Positions 1 to 8,000 of a stretch of 18,852 bases of DNA are shown piece by piece. Numbering within the stretch: the stretch's first letter is position 1; every line of letters starts with the position of its first letter. The DNA comes from an uncultured Fretibacterium sp. (lineage in GTDB: Bacteria; Synergistota; Synergistia; Synergistales; Aminobacteriaceae): NCBI GenBank assembly GCA_937911045.1, contig CALEPX010000033.1:1-18852 (forward strand), read 5' to 3'. The notes below the pieces were generated by a model that had not been told where the DNA came from, searched no databases, and saw nothing but the letters and a program-made list of their open reading frames with translations. Both the position numbers and the translations under genes were made by a program.

Positions 1-334
1 TTCGTCCTTTGGGAGTGTCGAGCAGGGGCATTAAGTGCAAGTAAGTAACTCCGCACTCTTGAATATAATCAAGGTGAGACTTTATGCCCTGAAGATTTCC
101 GCCGAAACACTCAGTGTACATCATCATTCCGAGCATGTCATTGCCGGCGTACCAAGTCGGATCATTTTCGCGGGCCTCGTCGAGTTCACGGAGAAGGTCA
201 TTGCGTGAGGACCAGCATTTTTGGAGCATTGAGCAGAAGTAATCGAAGGCCTGTTTGTCGCTGCCGTAGAGTTCGTAGTACAACCATTTAAGCTCGTCGT
301 AGTGTCGGGCGAGCCTCGTCTCAAATTCATTCAT
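1..334 (-). CDS. Amylosucrase-like glycoside hydrolase family 13 protein, 5' part only (runs off the window)
   Basis: Only the first 111 codons are present; the gene continues past base 1. The N-terminal part matches the helical N-terminal domain of amylosucrases: an aromatic helix, then a W-x2-R-N motif, then AREN-P-W (residues 55-61). After that comes the start of the (beta/alpha)8 barrel, with GMMMYTECFGG (69-79), an L-x-G-IKSHLDYIQECG stretch and the highly typical TYLHLMPLL (97-105). In the family these enzymes transfer glucose from sucrose to a glucan or act as related sucrose hydrolases. The catalytic Asp/Glu residues lie outside the window, so the exact specificity cannot be read. The ATG at 332-334 is preceded by AAGGAG at a 10-base spacing. 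It begins about 50 residues later than Neisseria amylosucrase, which is common for relatives. It lies 59 bases downstream of the YunG-like gene on the same strand, so the two may be co-transcribed. Confidence 0.82.
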   Translation of the reverse strand, partial: MNEFETRLARHYDELKWLYYELYGSDKQAFDYFCSMLQKCWSSRNDLLRELDEARENDPTWYAGNDMLGMMMYTECFGGNLQGIKSHLDYIQECGVTYLHLMPLLDTPKGR

Positions 335-393
335 GCAAACGAATCTCCTTTTTTAATTGGAATTTTGGCAACAAGTATAACAATAAAACTCTA

Positions 394-831
394 TCAACGC
401 ACAAGAAATTTTCTCAGTTCTTCCCTCAAATATTCGTATCTCGCTTTTTTCTCGGAATTGGCAAAATGTTTCTCTCGTGATTGCTCCGGATTGTTCGTGT
501 AATCTAGCTTCTCACCTTGAAATTGTTCACTAGTCAGGTCAAAAATTTTCCCGTCCACGACGTTATAACAATGAAAATTTCCCTCGCTCCTAAAAATCCC
601 GTGAACTTCCCCGCCGAAAATATCCTGAGCCAAAAACGCCGTAATTGAGCATTGCCCCAACGTGATATTATTTTCGCTCCAGTTAGGGCGCATTCTCGGA
701 GCGCAGGAATATTCGCACCAGATTTTTGTGAGCGCGCCGTATAAATCATCCGGAGTTCTTATCGCGTGAAAATCCGGATTTATGCTTGTGATTTTGCATG
801 AAATTTCTGAGCCGTAATAATTATTTCGCAT
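394..831 (-). CDS. YunG-like family protein of unknown function
   Basis: A 145-residue soluble protein with no signal peptide or membrane segment. The pattern W-x2-N-N-I-TLGQCSITAFLAQDIFGGEV, then an H-C-Y-N-V-V-D-G strand, then DLTSEQF is characteristic of the small YunG-like family found in Bacillus and other bacteria. No biochemical role is established for that family as far as I know. The conserved Cys (in GQC), His and Asp could suggest a papain- or transglutaminase-like site, but that is inference. The C-terminus is a charged Lys/Arg/Glu helix. I chose the ATG at 829-831 because AAAGGGG precedes it at a good spacing; an in-frame TTG at 855 has no such signal. It shares a divergent promoter region with the liv operon and precedes the amylosucrase-like gene. 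Confidence 0.75.
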   Translation of the reverse strand: MRNNYYGSEISCKITSINPDFHAIRTPDDLYGALTKIWCEYSCAPRMRPNWSENNITLGQCSITAFLAQDIFGGEVHGIFRSEGNFHCYNVVDGKIFDLTSEQFQGEKLDYTNNPEQSREKHFANSEKKARYEYLREELRKFLVR

Positions 832-849
832 TTTGAAGCCCCTTTCGCG

Positions 850-899
850 TTTCAAATTTTCTGAATTTATATTATAATTTTCACGAATATTTTCAAGTT
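850..899. promoter_or_regulatory. Divergent promoter region between the YunG-like gene and the liv operon
   Basis: A consensus TATAAT lies at 873-878 on the plus strand, pointing to the liv binding-protein gene. Overlapping TATAAT (876-871) and TATAAA-like hexamers point the other way. On the minus strand a TTGAAA at 896-891 is a candidate -35, but its spacing to the -10 options (14 or 19 bases) is not ideal. No good plus-strand -35 was seen. These are sequence matches only. Confidence 0.4.
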
Positions 900-917
900 A
901 ATAAGGAGTTGTTTTTG

Positions 918-2048
918 ATGCGTAAATTTTTCGCAGCGTGTTTAGTGGTCGCATTGCTCGCCGGTGTAGCATTTGCTGACGATAATGTGATCAAAGTCGG
1001 AGTGTTTAATTGTCTGACCGGACAGAACGCTTTTGGTGGACAGCTTGAACTCGAAGGCACTCAGTTAGCTCACTCGTTGATGCCTGAAATTCTGGGCAGG
1101 AAGGTCGAGTTAGTGATCGTTGACAACAAGTCCGATAAAGTCGAAGCAGCAAACGCTGTCACAAGATTGATCGAGAATGACAAAGTCAACGCAATAATCG
1201 GAACGTATGGCTCATCGCTTGCAATGGCTGGCGGAGAAGTTGCTGAGAAAGCCGGCATTCCTGTAATCGGCACATCATGCACAAACCCGTTAGTAACTGA
1301 GGGCAAGAAATATTATTTCCGAGTTTGCTTTATCGATCCGTTCCAGGGAGCTGGAGCTGCTACGTATGCGTTCAGACATTTGGGCTTGAAGAAAGCTGCT
1401 ACACTTGTTGACATGTCAAATGATTACAGTGTAGGTCTTGGCAAATTCTTCAGGGATTCGTATCAGAAAATGGGCGGCGAAATCGTAGCGAATTTGTTCT
1501 ATCAGTCCGGAGACACGGATTTCACGGCGCAATTAACCGAACTCATCGCGAAACAGCCGGATATAGTTTTCCTTCCGGCATATTTTGCAGAGGGCGCAAT
1601 CGTTCTCAAGCAGGCGAAAGAACTCGGAGCAAATTTCAGATTTATCGGAGCTGATGCAATGGACAATCCCGAAATTGTTACGCTTGGCGGCGATGCTGTC
1701 GAGGGATTCATGCACACGACATTCGCTTATGATCCGTCAATGCAGGAAATGAACGAGACTGCTGCAAAATTCACAGAAGAGTGGCGCAAAGTTCACCCGG
1801 ATAAAGACCCAAACGTTAATTCAGCACTTGGCTATGACTGCTACGTAATGCTGAAGGACGCTATCGAGAGAGCCGGCAGTGCAGAACCTGAGAAAATCCG
1901 TGACGCACTCGAAACCACGAAAGATCTGCCAACAGTTACGGGAATTACGACGATTAACGCAACTCACGACGCTGAGAAAGAAATGGGCATCGTGGAAATT
2001 CGTAACGGCAAAAAAACTTTCTTGGGACTTGTTAAACCCGAAGTATAA
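918..2048 (+). CDS. livJ: Branched-chain amino acid-type ABC transporter substrate-binding protein
   Basis: A 376-residue periplasmic binding protein of the LivJ/LivK type (type I periplasmic binding fold). It starts with a clear signal peptide: MRK, a hydrophobic core and an AFA|DD cleavage site near residue 20. The mature protein opens with IKVGVFNCLTG, followed by G-x2-ELEG, the strand ELVIVDNKSD and AIIGTYGSSLA, then AGIPVIGTSCTNP. This is the usual first lobe of leucine/isoleucine/valine binding proteins. The second lobe includes a YFAEGAIVLKQAKELG stretch. The likely ligand is a branched-chain or other amino acid, but closely related proteins bind amides, urea or aromatic acids, so the exact ligand is uncertain. 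I chose the ATG at 918 because AAGGAG precedes it by 9 bases; an in-frame TTG at 909 overlaps the end of the SD context. It is the first gene of the liv operon and is separated from livH by an attenuator-like hairpin. Confidence 0.9.
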   Translation: MRKFFAACLVVALLAGVAFADDNVIKVGVFNCLTGQNAFGGQLELEGTQLAHSLMPEILGRKVELVIVDNKSDKVEAANAVTRLIENDKVNAIIGTYGSSLAMAGGEVAEKAGIPVIGTSCTNPLVTEGKKYYFRVCFIDPFQGAGAATYAFRHLGLKKAATLVDMSNDYSVGLGKFFRDSYQKMGGEIVANLFYQSGDTDFTAQLTELIAKQPDIVFLPAYFAEGAIVLKQAKELGANFRFIGADAMDNPEIVTLGGDAVEGFMHTTFAYDPSMQEMNETAAKFTEEWRKVHPDKDPNVNSALGYDCYVMLKDAIERAGSAEPEKIRDALETTKDLPTVTGITTINATHDAEKEMGIVEIRNGKKTFLGLVKPEV

Positions 2049-2091
2049 ACGTGTAGGTCAGTATGTATGTATAAACTATAATTTTCACGCG

Positions 2092-2125
2092 GAGAAGGGT
2101 TTATTCGTGCAGCCCTTCTCTTTTT
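2092..2125 (+). terminator. Intercistronic terminator/attenuator between livJ and livH
   Basis: GAGAAGGG (2092-2099) pairs with CCCTTCTC (2113-2120), extended inward by a T-G and a T-A pair, and is followed directly by TTTTT. This is a standard intrinsic terminator shape. The downstream liv genes are on the same strand, so it probably stops only part of the transcripts and favours binding-protein production. An AT-rich TATATTATAT at about 2131-2140 could give some re-initiation, but no -35 was seen. Confidence 0.7.
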
Positions 2126-2168
2126 ATATTTATATTATATTTGATTCGCGAAAGGAGTTGTTTGAATC

Positions 2169-3065
2169 TTGAGTCTGAATATTTTCGTTCAGCATGTAAT
2201 AAACGCTCTGAGTTTGGGAAGTTTGTACGGACTTGTTGCAGTTGGCTATACAATGGTGTACGGAATTTTGCGGTTAATCAATTTCGCGCACGGAGATATA
2301 TTCATGCTTGGAGCGTATTTCGTGTATTTTGCGACGATCGTTTATAAATTGCCGTGGGCTGTCGGAGTTGTTATCGCGATAATTCTGACGACAGTTTGCG
2401 GATTGTTAGTCGATCGCATTGCGTATAAACCGCTGAGGAATGCCCCGAGAATTTCTGCGTTAATCAGTGCAATCGGAGTATCGTTTTTCATCGAGAATTT
2501 TGCGGTCGTAGTTTTCACGGGAATGCCGCGACCGGTTGTGCAGCCGCCGATTTTGATGCAGCCGATTACGCTTTCAAATGGCGTTAGATTAATTCCGTTG
2601 GGGATACTCGTGCCTGTTGTAGCGTTTGTGTTAGTTGGGGCATTGATGTGGCTGTTGTATAAAACTAAACCCGGACTTGCTATGCGTGCGATCTCGTTTG
2701 ACATTGAGACGACTAGAATGCTCGGAGTTTCGGTTAATAAAATCATTGCGCTTGCGTTCGGATTAGGTTCTGCATTAGCTGCCGTAGCCGGAATTTTGTG
2801 GGCGTTGCGTTATCCTAGAGTAGAGCCTTTTATGGGAATGACACCCGGAATCAAAGCATTTATCGCAGCAGTATTTGGTGGAATTGGTTCTGTACCCGGA
2901 GCGATGATCGGCGGATTGATTTTGGGATTCGTCGAAATAATGTCAGTAGCGTTTTTCCCGAACTTGTCTGGCTATAAAGATGCGTTTGCGTTCTTGATAT
3001 TGATCCTGATTCTGTTATTCAGACCGGCTGGATTACTTGGCGAGAGACTGGAGGACAAGATATAA
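2169..3065 (+). CDS. livH: Branched-chain amino acid-type ABC transporter permease LivH
   Basis: A 298-residue inner-membrane permease with about eight hydrophobic segments. It begins with the hallmark N-terminal stretch in which LSLGSLYGLVAVGYTMVYG leads into LRLINFAHGD (residues about 15-44). Later come GAMIGGLILGFVE and RPAGLLGER, as in LivH-type permeases. It forms the translocation pore together with the LivM half of the next gene. The start is a TTG at 2169, placed 11 bases after AAAGGAG. No in-frame ATG lies close enough to keep the conserved N-terminus, so the TTG start is well supported. The gene ends two bases before the start of the LivM-LivG fusion gene. Confidence 0.92.
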   Translation: MSLNIFVQHVINALSLGSLYGLVAVGYTMVYGILRLINFAHGDIFMLGAYFVYFATIVYKLPWAVGVVIAIILTTVCGLLVDRIAYKPLRNAPRISALISAIGVSFFIENFAVVVFTGMPRPVVQPPILMQPITLSNGVRLIPLGILVPVVAFVLVGALMWLLYKTKPGLAMRAISFDIETTRMLGVSVNKIIALAFGLGSALAAVAGILWALRYPRVEPFMGMTPGIKAFIAAVFGGIGSVPGAMIGGLILGFVEIMSVAFFPNLSGYKDAFAFLILILILLFRPAGLLGERLEDKI

Positions 3066-3066
3066 C

Positions 3067-4956
3067 ATGAACAAGTTTCGTAATTTATTGCTTACGATAA
3101 TTGCCGTAATATTATTCGCGTTTTTTCTGGATAAAGCACCGGATTTCATGAACGGATACTGGCTGCGAATCTTGAATTTGATAGCTATAAATGCGATTTT
3201 GGCGTTGAGTTTGAATCTGATTTACGGAATTACCGGAATGTTTTCGCTTGGACACGCGGGCTTCATGGCGATTGGCGCGTATGTATCCGCTCTGTTAATA
3301 ATCCCTGCTGCTCAGAAGCAATCCATGTGGATTTTGGAAGATATATACCCGTGGCTTTTGAACCTGAATACGCCGTTTGTAATATCGCTTATTATTGCCG
3401 GATTAGTTGCAGCATTTTTCGGTTGGCTGATAGCGTTGCCTGTTTTGCGATTGGGCGGAGATTATCTGGGAATTGCGACGCTAGGATTTGCTGAGATAAT
3501 TCGAATTTTGATCACGAACACACCTAGATTGACAAATGGCTCGTTGGGTTTAAAAGGCATTCCGGCACACGCTACGTTATTTATGAGCTGGGGCTGTTTG
3601 GGAATAGTCTTGCTATGTATGGTCTGTATGTTGCGCAGTAATTTCGGCGGAGTTTTGCGGGCAGTTCGCGATGATGAAGTTGCGGCGAAAATGATGGGTG
3701 TGAATACGTTTCGAGTCAGAGTACTTGCGTTCACGCTGGGCTGTTTTGGCGGAGGACTTGGCGGAGCATTGATGGGTAATTTGATAACGACGATTGACCC
3801 GAAAATGTTCATGATAACTCAGACGTATAATATCCTGATGATAATCGTAGTAGGCGGACTTGGCTCTGTAACTGGATCGTTAATAGGCTCTGTTTTAGTA
3901 ACTGTAATGTTGGAGTGGCTGCGATTTGTAGAGAATCCGATTACGTTTGGTTCGTTCACGATACCCGGAATACCCGGAATGCGAATGGTAATATTCTCGC
4001 TGTTATTAATCATCGTGATAATTTTCCGTCGCGAGGGCATAATGGGAATGCGTGAATTTTCTTGGGATATATTTTTCCCGAAGCGTAAAGCCAAAGCTAA
4101 ACACGACGAATCAGAATCTCAGAATTACGAGAACGTTCTTGAACTTGAGAATATCAAGCTGCAATTCGGCGGATTATCTGCGATTGAGGACTTGAGTTTC
4201 ACGATTAAGAAGGGCGAAATCGTTGGCTTAATCGGACCGAACGGTGCTGGAAAAACTTCTGCGTTCAACGTCGTAAGTGGATTTTATAAGCCTACGTCCG
4301 GGAGTATAAAATTCCTGGGAAAATCTATCGGAGGCTTGCGTCCTGATGAAGTCTGCAAAGCCGGAATGAGCCGCACGTTCCAAAATATCAGGCTATTCGG
4401 GAACGAGACAGTTTTGCAAAACGTTATGGTCGGCAGCTGGGTGCGTCAAAAGAATCCGTGGTTCATGACGTTGTTGCCGTTCTTATTCACGGACGTTATT
4501 CGCGAGGACGCAGAAATTCGAGAGAGATCGCTGAATCTTTTAGCTCAGTTGGGCTTGTACGCGTTTGCTGATGAGAAGGCATCGAGTTTGCCATATGGAG
4601 CGCAGAGACGTTTGGAAATTGCCAGAGCGTTAGGCACTCGTCCGAAATTTTTGCTGCTCGACGAACCTGCAGCCGGAATGAATCCTCAGGAAAGCGCGGA
4701 ACTCATGAATTTTATCCGGAGATTGCGTGACGAATTTGATCTTACGATTCTATTAATCGAACATGATATGAAAGTCGTTATGAACGTTTGCGATTATATT
4801 CACGTTTTGGATCAGGGCGTGCATATTGCGCAGGGAACACCTGATGAGATCAAGAATAATATCAAAGTCGTCGAGGCGTATTTAGGAGCAGGAGCTTCGG
4901 AGGGATTGCCTGTTCCTGAGAAAGAGCTGAAAGTTACGGGAGGTGATTTATCATGA
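3067..4956 (+). CDS. Fused LivM permease - LivG ATP-binding protein of the branched-chain amino acid ABC transporter
   Basis: A 629-residue protein joining two subunits that are usually separate. Residues 1 to about 335 are a LivM-type permease with many membrane helices, including ALSLNLIYGITGMFSLGHAG near residue 46-65 and GLGSVTGSLIG near 263-273. A charged linker follows (about 336-356). The LivG-type ATPase begins near 357: Walker A GPNGAGKT (390-397), Q-loop FQN near 438-440, signature-like LPYGAQRRLEIARAL (508-522), Walker B FLLLDEP (528-534), and the H-loop histidine in LIEHDM (563-568). There is no stop codon or frameshift between the halves. The ATG at 3067 follows a GGAGG 12 bases upstream. 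An in-frame ATG further upstream at 3037 would only add residues overlapping livH. The 3' end overlaps livF by ATGA. One copy per permease pair is expected, with LivF as the partner ATPase. Confidence 0.92.
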   Translation: MNKFRNLLLTIIAVILFAFFLDKAPDFMNGYWLRILNLIAINAILALSLNLIYGITGMFSLGHAGFMAIGAYVSALLIIPAAQKQSMWILEDIYPWLLNLNTPFVISLIIAGLVAAFFGWLIALPVLRLGGDYLGIATLGFAEIIRILITNTPRLTNGSLGLKGIPAHATLFMSWGCLGIVLLCMVCMLRSNFGGVLRAVRDDEVAAKMMGVNTFRVRVLAFTLGCFGGGLGGALMGNLITTIDPKMFMITQTYNILMIIVVGGLGSVTGSLIGSVLVTVMLEWLRFVENPITFGSFTIPGIPGMRMVIFSLLLIIVIIFRREGIMGMREFSWDIFFPKRKAKAKHDESESQNYENVLELENIKLQFGGLSAIEDLSFTIKKGEIVGLIGPNGAGKTSAFNVVSGFYKPTSGSIKFLGKSIGGLRPDEVCKAGMSRTFQNIRLFGNETVLQNVMVGSWVRQKNPWFMTLLPFLFTDVIREDAEIRERSLNLLAQLGLYAFADEKASSLPYGAQRRLEIARALGTRPKFLLLDEPAAGMNPQESAELMNFIRRLRDEFDLTILLIEHDMKVVMNVCDYIHVLDQGVHIAQGTPDEIKNNIKVVEAYLGAGASEGLPVPEKELKVTGGDLS

Positions 4957-5669
4957 GCAATAATATCCTGAGCATAAAAAATCTCAACGTGAATTACGGA
5001 GCTATACACGCAGCACGAGATATTTCGCTGTCGATTAATCAGGGCGAAATCGTGACGTTAATCGGCGCGAACGGTGCAGGAAAAAGCAGCGTAATCAGAT
5101 CTATCATGGGTCTGACAAAATCACGTTCTGAAGAAATGCGCTTCAAAGGCAAGTCGATTCAGAATGCGGCAGTCGAAGAGCGTGTAAAAATGGGAATCGC
5201 GTTAAGTCCCGAGGGGCGCAGAATTTTGCCGCAATTAACTGTCGAAGAAAATCTGGCATTGGGAGCGTATGTTCGTTCGGATTTGCAGGGAATATCTGAC
5301 GATAAAGAATACGTTTACGGGCTTTTCCCTAGATTGAAAGAGCGTCGCCGTCAAAAAGGCGGAACTTTATCTGGCGGAGAGCAGCAAATGTTAGCCGTAG
5401 CCAGAGCCTTGATGAGCCGTCCTGAATTGTTGATGCTGGATGAGCCGAGTTTGGGACTTGCGCCGATCTTGGTCGAAGAAGTTTTCGAGATAATTCGCAC
5501 GATAAATTCTCAGGGCAGGACGATATTACTTGTCGAACAGAATGCGTGGGCTGCGTTGAAAGTTGCGCACAAAGCTTACGTTCTCGAAGTCGGAGCGATC
5601 TCGTTATCTGGCACTGGTCAAGAATTGCTGAGTAATTCGAAAGTCAGAGCTGCGTATCTGGGTGGCTAG
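4953..5669 (+). CDS. livF: Branched-chain amino acid-type ABC transporter ATP-binding protein LivF
   Basis: A 238-residue cytoplasmic ATPase. It has Walker A GANGAGKS (about 38-45), the EGRRILPQLTVEENL stretch typical of LivF, the signature LSGGEQQML, Walker B LLMLDEP followed by SLGLAP, and the H-loop region LLVEQNA. In this subfamily the usual histidine position is often Gln-Asn, as here. It would dimerise with the LivG half of the preceding fusion protein to power import. The ATG at 4953 overlaps the fusion gene's TGA (ATGA) and sits behind a near-perfect GGAGGTGAT, so it is translationally coupled. It is the last gene of the operon; a strong terminator follows. Confidence 0.94.
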   Translation: MSNNILSIKNLNVNYGAIHAARDISLSINQGEIVTLIGANGAGKSSVIRSIMGLTKSRSEEMRFKGKSIQNAAVEERVKMGIALSPEGRRILPQLTVEENLALGAYVRSDLQGISDDKEYVYGLFPRLKERRRQKGGTLSGGEQQMLAVARALMSRPELLMLDEPSLGLAPILVEEVFEIIRTINSQGRTILLVEQNAWAALKVAHKAYVLEVGAISLSGTGQELLSNSKVRAAYLGG

Positions 5670-5674
5670 AAATT

Positions 5675-5715
5675 TTCGGGAGAGACATGACAGCGTGTTT
5701 ACTCCCGAATTTTTT
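5675..5715 (+). terminator. Intrinsic terminator of the liv operon
   Basis: TTCGGGAG (5675-5682) pairs with CTCCCGAA (5702-5709) and is followed by a run of T (5710-5714). The loop is 19 bases. It starts only a few bases after the livF stop codon. Confidence 0.8.
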
Positions 5716-5721
5716 CGCATC

Positions 5722-5760
5722 AAAAAACCCTACTCACACTCAACTGTGATATAGGGCTTT
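5722..5760 (-). terminator. Terminator downstream of tRNA-Ser (possibly bidirectional)
   Basis: CCCTA (5728-5732) pairs with TAGGG (5752-5756), and TCACA (5734-5738) pairs with TGTGA (5745-5749), with small interior mismatches. Read on the minus strand the hairpin is followed by TTTTTT, as expected for a terminator behind the tRNA. Read on the plus strand it is followed by CTTTT, so it may also back up the liv terminator. Confidence 0.7.
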
Positions 5761-5799
5761 TCGTGTATTCAAAACGGGCATTCACACCCGATCATGTTC

Positions 5800-5887
5800 T
5801 GGCGGAGGACGGAGGATTCGAACCCCCGGAGGCTTGCACCTCAATTGATTTCAAGTCAACCGCCATCGACCGCTCGGCCAGTCCTCC
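5800..5887 (-). tRNA. tRNA-Ser (anticodon UGA), CCA end encoded
   Basis: The 88-base gene has a 7-bp acceptor stem (GGAGGAC with GTCCTCC), a D-arm with GGCCGAGCGG, and an anticodon loop CTTGAAA with the anticodon TGA at 5853-5851. A long variable arm (GAGG...CCTC), the class II hallmark of serine tRNAs, precedes a T-arm with loop TTCGAAT. The discriminator base is G, and CCA is encoded at 5802-5800. Confidence 0.96.
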
Positions 5888-5903
5888 AAAAATCAACGCA
5901 TGA

Positions 5904-5931
5904 ATTATAACACAAGTTTAGCCAGACGCAA
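5904..5931 (-). promoter_or_regulatory. Promoter of the tRNA-Ser gene
   Basis: On the minus strand TTGCGT (5931-5926) is followed after 16 bases by a perfect TATAAT (5909-5904). The -10 ends 16 bases before the mature tRNA 5' end. The element lies just behind the tctA stop codon, so the tRNA gene need not depend on tct transcription. Confidence 0.6.
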
Positions 5932-5939
5932 GTTTTTCG

Positions 5940-7439
5940 CTAATCGGATTTGCTGCCGGATACTTTGTTCATCAGGATCGGCGAAAGCACGCCAAACACG
6001 CACAACGCTACTAACACCCAGCAAATCGGAGTCGAGAATAACACCGAGGGATCGCCGCCCGATAATAGCAACGAACGTCTCAAGCCCTTCTCACCGATTG
6101 GTCCAAGAATCATTGCTAAGACTATTGCAGCGTTATTCATTCCGAATTTTCTCGCAAGCCAGCCGATTACGCCGAATATTAACATGATTACAACGTCAAC
6201 GTAATTCTGGTGAATCGCAAATGAGCCAACTACACATAAAATCGTCACTGATGGGATCAAAATCGCGTCCGATAATCTCGCAATCTGTGCAAAGCCTCGG
6301 CAGCCAAGTAAGCCAATTCCCAACATGAAGAACTGAATCAGCACAAATCCCGCGAAAAACGTATACGTCATCTGTGCAGTCTCACCGACGAATAAATTCG
6401 GGCCAGGTGTCAATCCCTGAATAATCAATCCGCCCATCAAAACTGCCGTAACACTTTCACCCGGGATTCCCAACGTCAACATCGGAATCAATGAGCCGCC
6501 CGTCACAGCATTGTTCGCAGCTTCTGAGCCTGCAACGCCTTCGTAAGAACCGTTCCCGAATAATTCTTTGTGCTTCGAGAATTGCTTGGCTGTGTTATAT
6601 CCCAGGAAACACGCAATCGACGCTCCAGCTCCGGGCAAAATCCCTACCAGATTTCCGATTATCCATGAACGTCCAATCGTCGGAGCAATCTCTTTCAATT
6701 CCTGTTTCGAAAGCATCATTTTGTCGCTGAATTTCGTAGCTCTGGCTCTGGCTTTAATCTTGGCTTCGGCTAATACCAACGCTTGGCTCATAGAGAACAA
6801 TCCAATTAATGCGCACGTAACGTTAATGCCTTCGTATAACGAACTCTGACCGAACATGAATCTTTTCACGCCGTGCATCGGATCCATTCCAATCGTCGAG
6901 AGCAAAAGTCCAAACGCTCCACTCATCAAGCCCTTTACCATTGATTTCGACGAAACTCCGGCTATAATCGTCAATCCGAAAATCGACAGCCAGAAATATT
7001 CCGGTGAGCCGAATTTCATAGCTAATTGACCCAGCAACGGCGCGAAGAAATACAGGGAAATGCACGAGAGTAATCCACCGAAGAATGACGCTATACACGC
7101 AGTTCCGAGAGCTTTACCGGCTTGTCCTTTCAACGTCATCTGATAGCCTTCGATCGCAGTTGCAGCTGAAGCAGGCGTTCCGGGTGTGTGAATTAATATC
7201 GCTGAGATCGAGCCGCCGAAAATCGCTCCGCAATAAATCGCTCCAAGCATTATCATTCCTGTTGAAGCGTCCATCGAGAACGTCATCGGCAATAACAGCG
7301 CAACACCCATAGCAGCCGATAATCCCGGCAAACAGCCAATCACGATTCCAATCGTAACGCCAACAATCATTGCCAGAAGATTCACAGGGAATAACGCGTT
7401 AATAAATCCGTTCGCCATTAATATTAACGTATCAAACAT
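5940..7439 (-). CDS. tctA: Tripartite tricarboxylate transporter large permease, TctA family
   Basis: A 499-residue integral membrane protein with about ten or more hydrophobic helices. Family hallmarks are visible: IVIGCLPGLSAAMGVALLLPMTF near residues 32-55, GAIYCGAIFGGSISAILIHTPG near 67-89, then GILPGAGASIACFLGY and LTLGIPGESVTAVLMGG. These are the duplicated proline/glycine-rich loops of TctA proteins, which form the main translocation subunit. The transporter is driven by an ion gradient and fed by the binding protein TctC. The ATG at 7439 is preceded by GAGGTG. The gene is the last of the tctC-tctB-tctA transcript. The substrate cannot be read from sequence; a di- or tricarboxylate is likely. 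Confidence 0.94.
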   Translation of the reverse strand: MFDTLILMANGFINALFPVNLLAMIVGVTIGIVIGCLPGLSAAMGVALLLPMTFSMDASTGMIMLGAIYCGAIFGGSISAILIHTPGTPASAATAIEGYQMTLKGQAGKALGTACIASFFGGLLSCISLYFFAPLLGQLAMKFGSPEYFWLSIFGLTIIAGVSSKSMVKGLMSGAFGLLLSTIGMDPMHGVKRFMFGQSSLYEGINVTCALIGLFSMSQALVLAEAKIKARARATKFSDKMMLSKQELKEIAPTIGRSWIIGNLVGILPGAGASIACFLGYNTAKQFSKHKELFGNGSYEGVAGSEAANNAVTGGSLIPMLTLGIPGESVTAVLMGGLIIQGLTPGPNLFVGETAQMTYTFFAGFVLIQFFMLGIGLLGCRGFAQIARLSDAILIPSVTILCVVGSFAIHQNYVDVVIMLIFGVIGWLARKFGMNNAAIVLAMILGPIGEKGLRRSLLLSGGDPSVLFSTPICWVLVALCVFGVLSPILMNKVSGSKSD

Positions 7440-7465
7440 GAATTTTCACCTCGTTTTTTATGCTT

Positions 7466-7939
7466 TTATTCTAACCAGCCAAGAGAATCAAGATAATCTT
7501 CGAGCAAACTTCCGACGGGTAATCTGACTTCCAAAAATACCGTGAACGCGAAATACACCAGTGCGAAAATCGCTATCTCCGCCAAAATTATCTGCCAAAC
7601 TTTCACGCGCAAAAATAACAAACTCACCGCCATGAACACAACGCTTGCGATATAAAATCCTACGTATGGCATCGCTGCAATATATATCAATACCATCGCT
7701 AATAACGTGAAGAATTGTTTCGGCATAAAATCCTTGAAATCTTCAAGACCGCTAACAACTCCGATTTTGAAAGCCCCGATTATCATGTTTATAACGTGAA
7801 GCGTCGTCAATCCCGCGAGCAACGCAATCACGCACAACGGGTAAATCTGAGCTTCCTTCTGAAGCTGCAACGTCATGTACAGGAAAAACGCGCACACAGC
7901 GTACATCGCAGCACAAACTCCAATGTCAGTTTTCTTCAT
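7466..7939 (-). CDS. tctB: Tripartite tricarboxylate transporter small membrane subunit, TctB family
   Basis: A 157-residue protein with four predicted membrane helices, the size and topology of TctB subunits. The first helix follows a short MKKTDIG start. An amphipathic stretch with PKQFFTLLAMVLIYIAAMPYVG forms the third segment, and the protein ends with the family-typical F-x-LPVGSL motif. Primary sequence is poorly conserved in this family, so the assignment rests on length, topology, the LPxG end and its place between tctC and tctA. The ATG at 7939 follows GAGGAG. The leader directly upstream carries four tandem hexamers. Confidence 0.88.
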   Translation of the reverse strand: MKKTDIGVCAAMYAVCAFFLYMTLQLQKEAQIYPLCVIALLAGLTTLHVINMIIGAFKIGVVSGLEDFKDFMPKQFFTLLAMVLIYIAAMPYVGFYIASVVFMAVSLLFLRVKVWQIILAEIAIFALVYFAFTVFLEVRLPVGSLLEDYLDSLGWLE

Positions 7940-7959
7940 GTGAATAACTCCTCTCTGGA

Positions 7960-7983
7960 TCTAAATCTAAATCTCAATCTCAA
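7960..7983 (-). repeat. Four tandem hexamers in the tctB leader
   Basis: On the plus strand the order is TCTAAA, TCTAAA, TCTCAA, TCTCAA. On the coding strand this reads TTGAGA twice and then TTTAGA twice, just upstream of the tctB Shine-Dalgarno sequence. The array is short and has two unit variants. Confidence 0.75.
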
Positions 7984-8000
7984 ATATTGATTATGCTCAC

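Noticed and set aside
2077..2089. Second copy of the 13-base TATAATTTTCACG also found at 873-885, as an internal liv promoter
   Set aside because: It lies just upstream of the terminator hairpin and has no -35, so it would only make a tiny RNA; probably an AT-rich coincidence.
5888..5939. Terminator directly behind tctA
   Set aside because: No hairpin with a T-run was seen; this stretch is explained by the tRNA-Ser promoter, and tct transcripts may run into the tRNA terminator.
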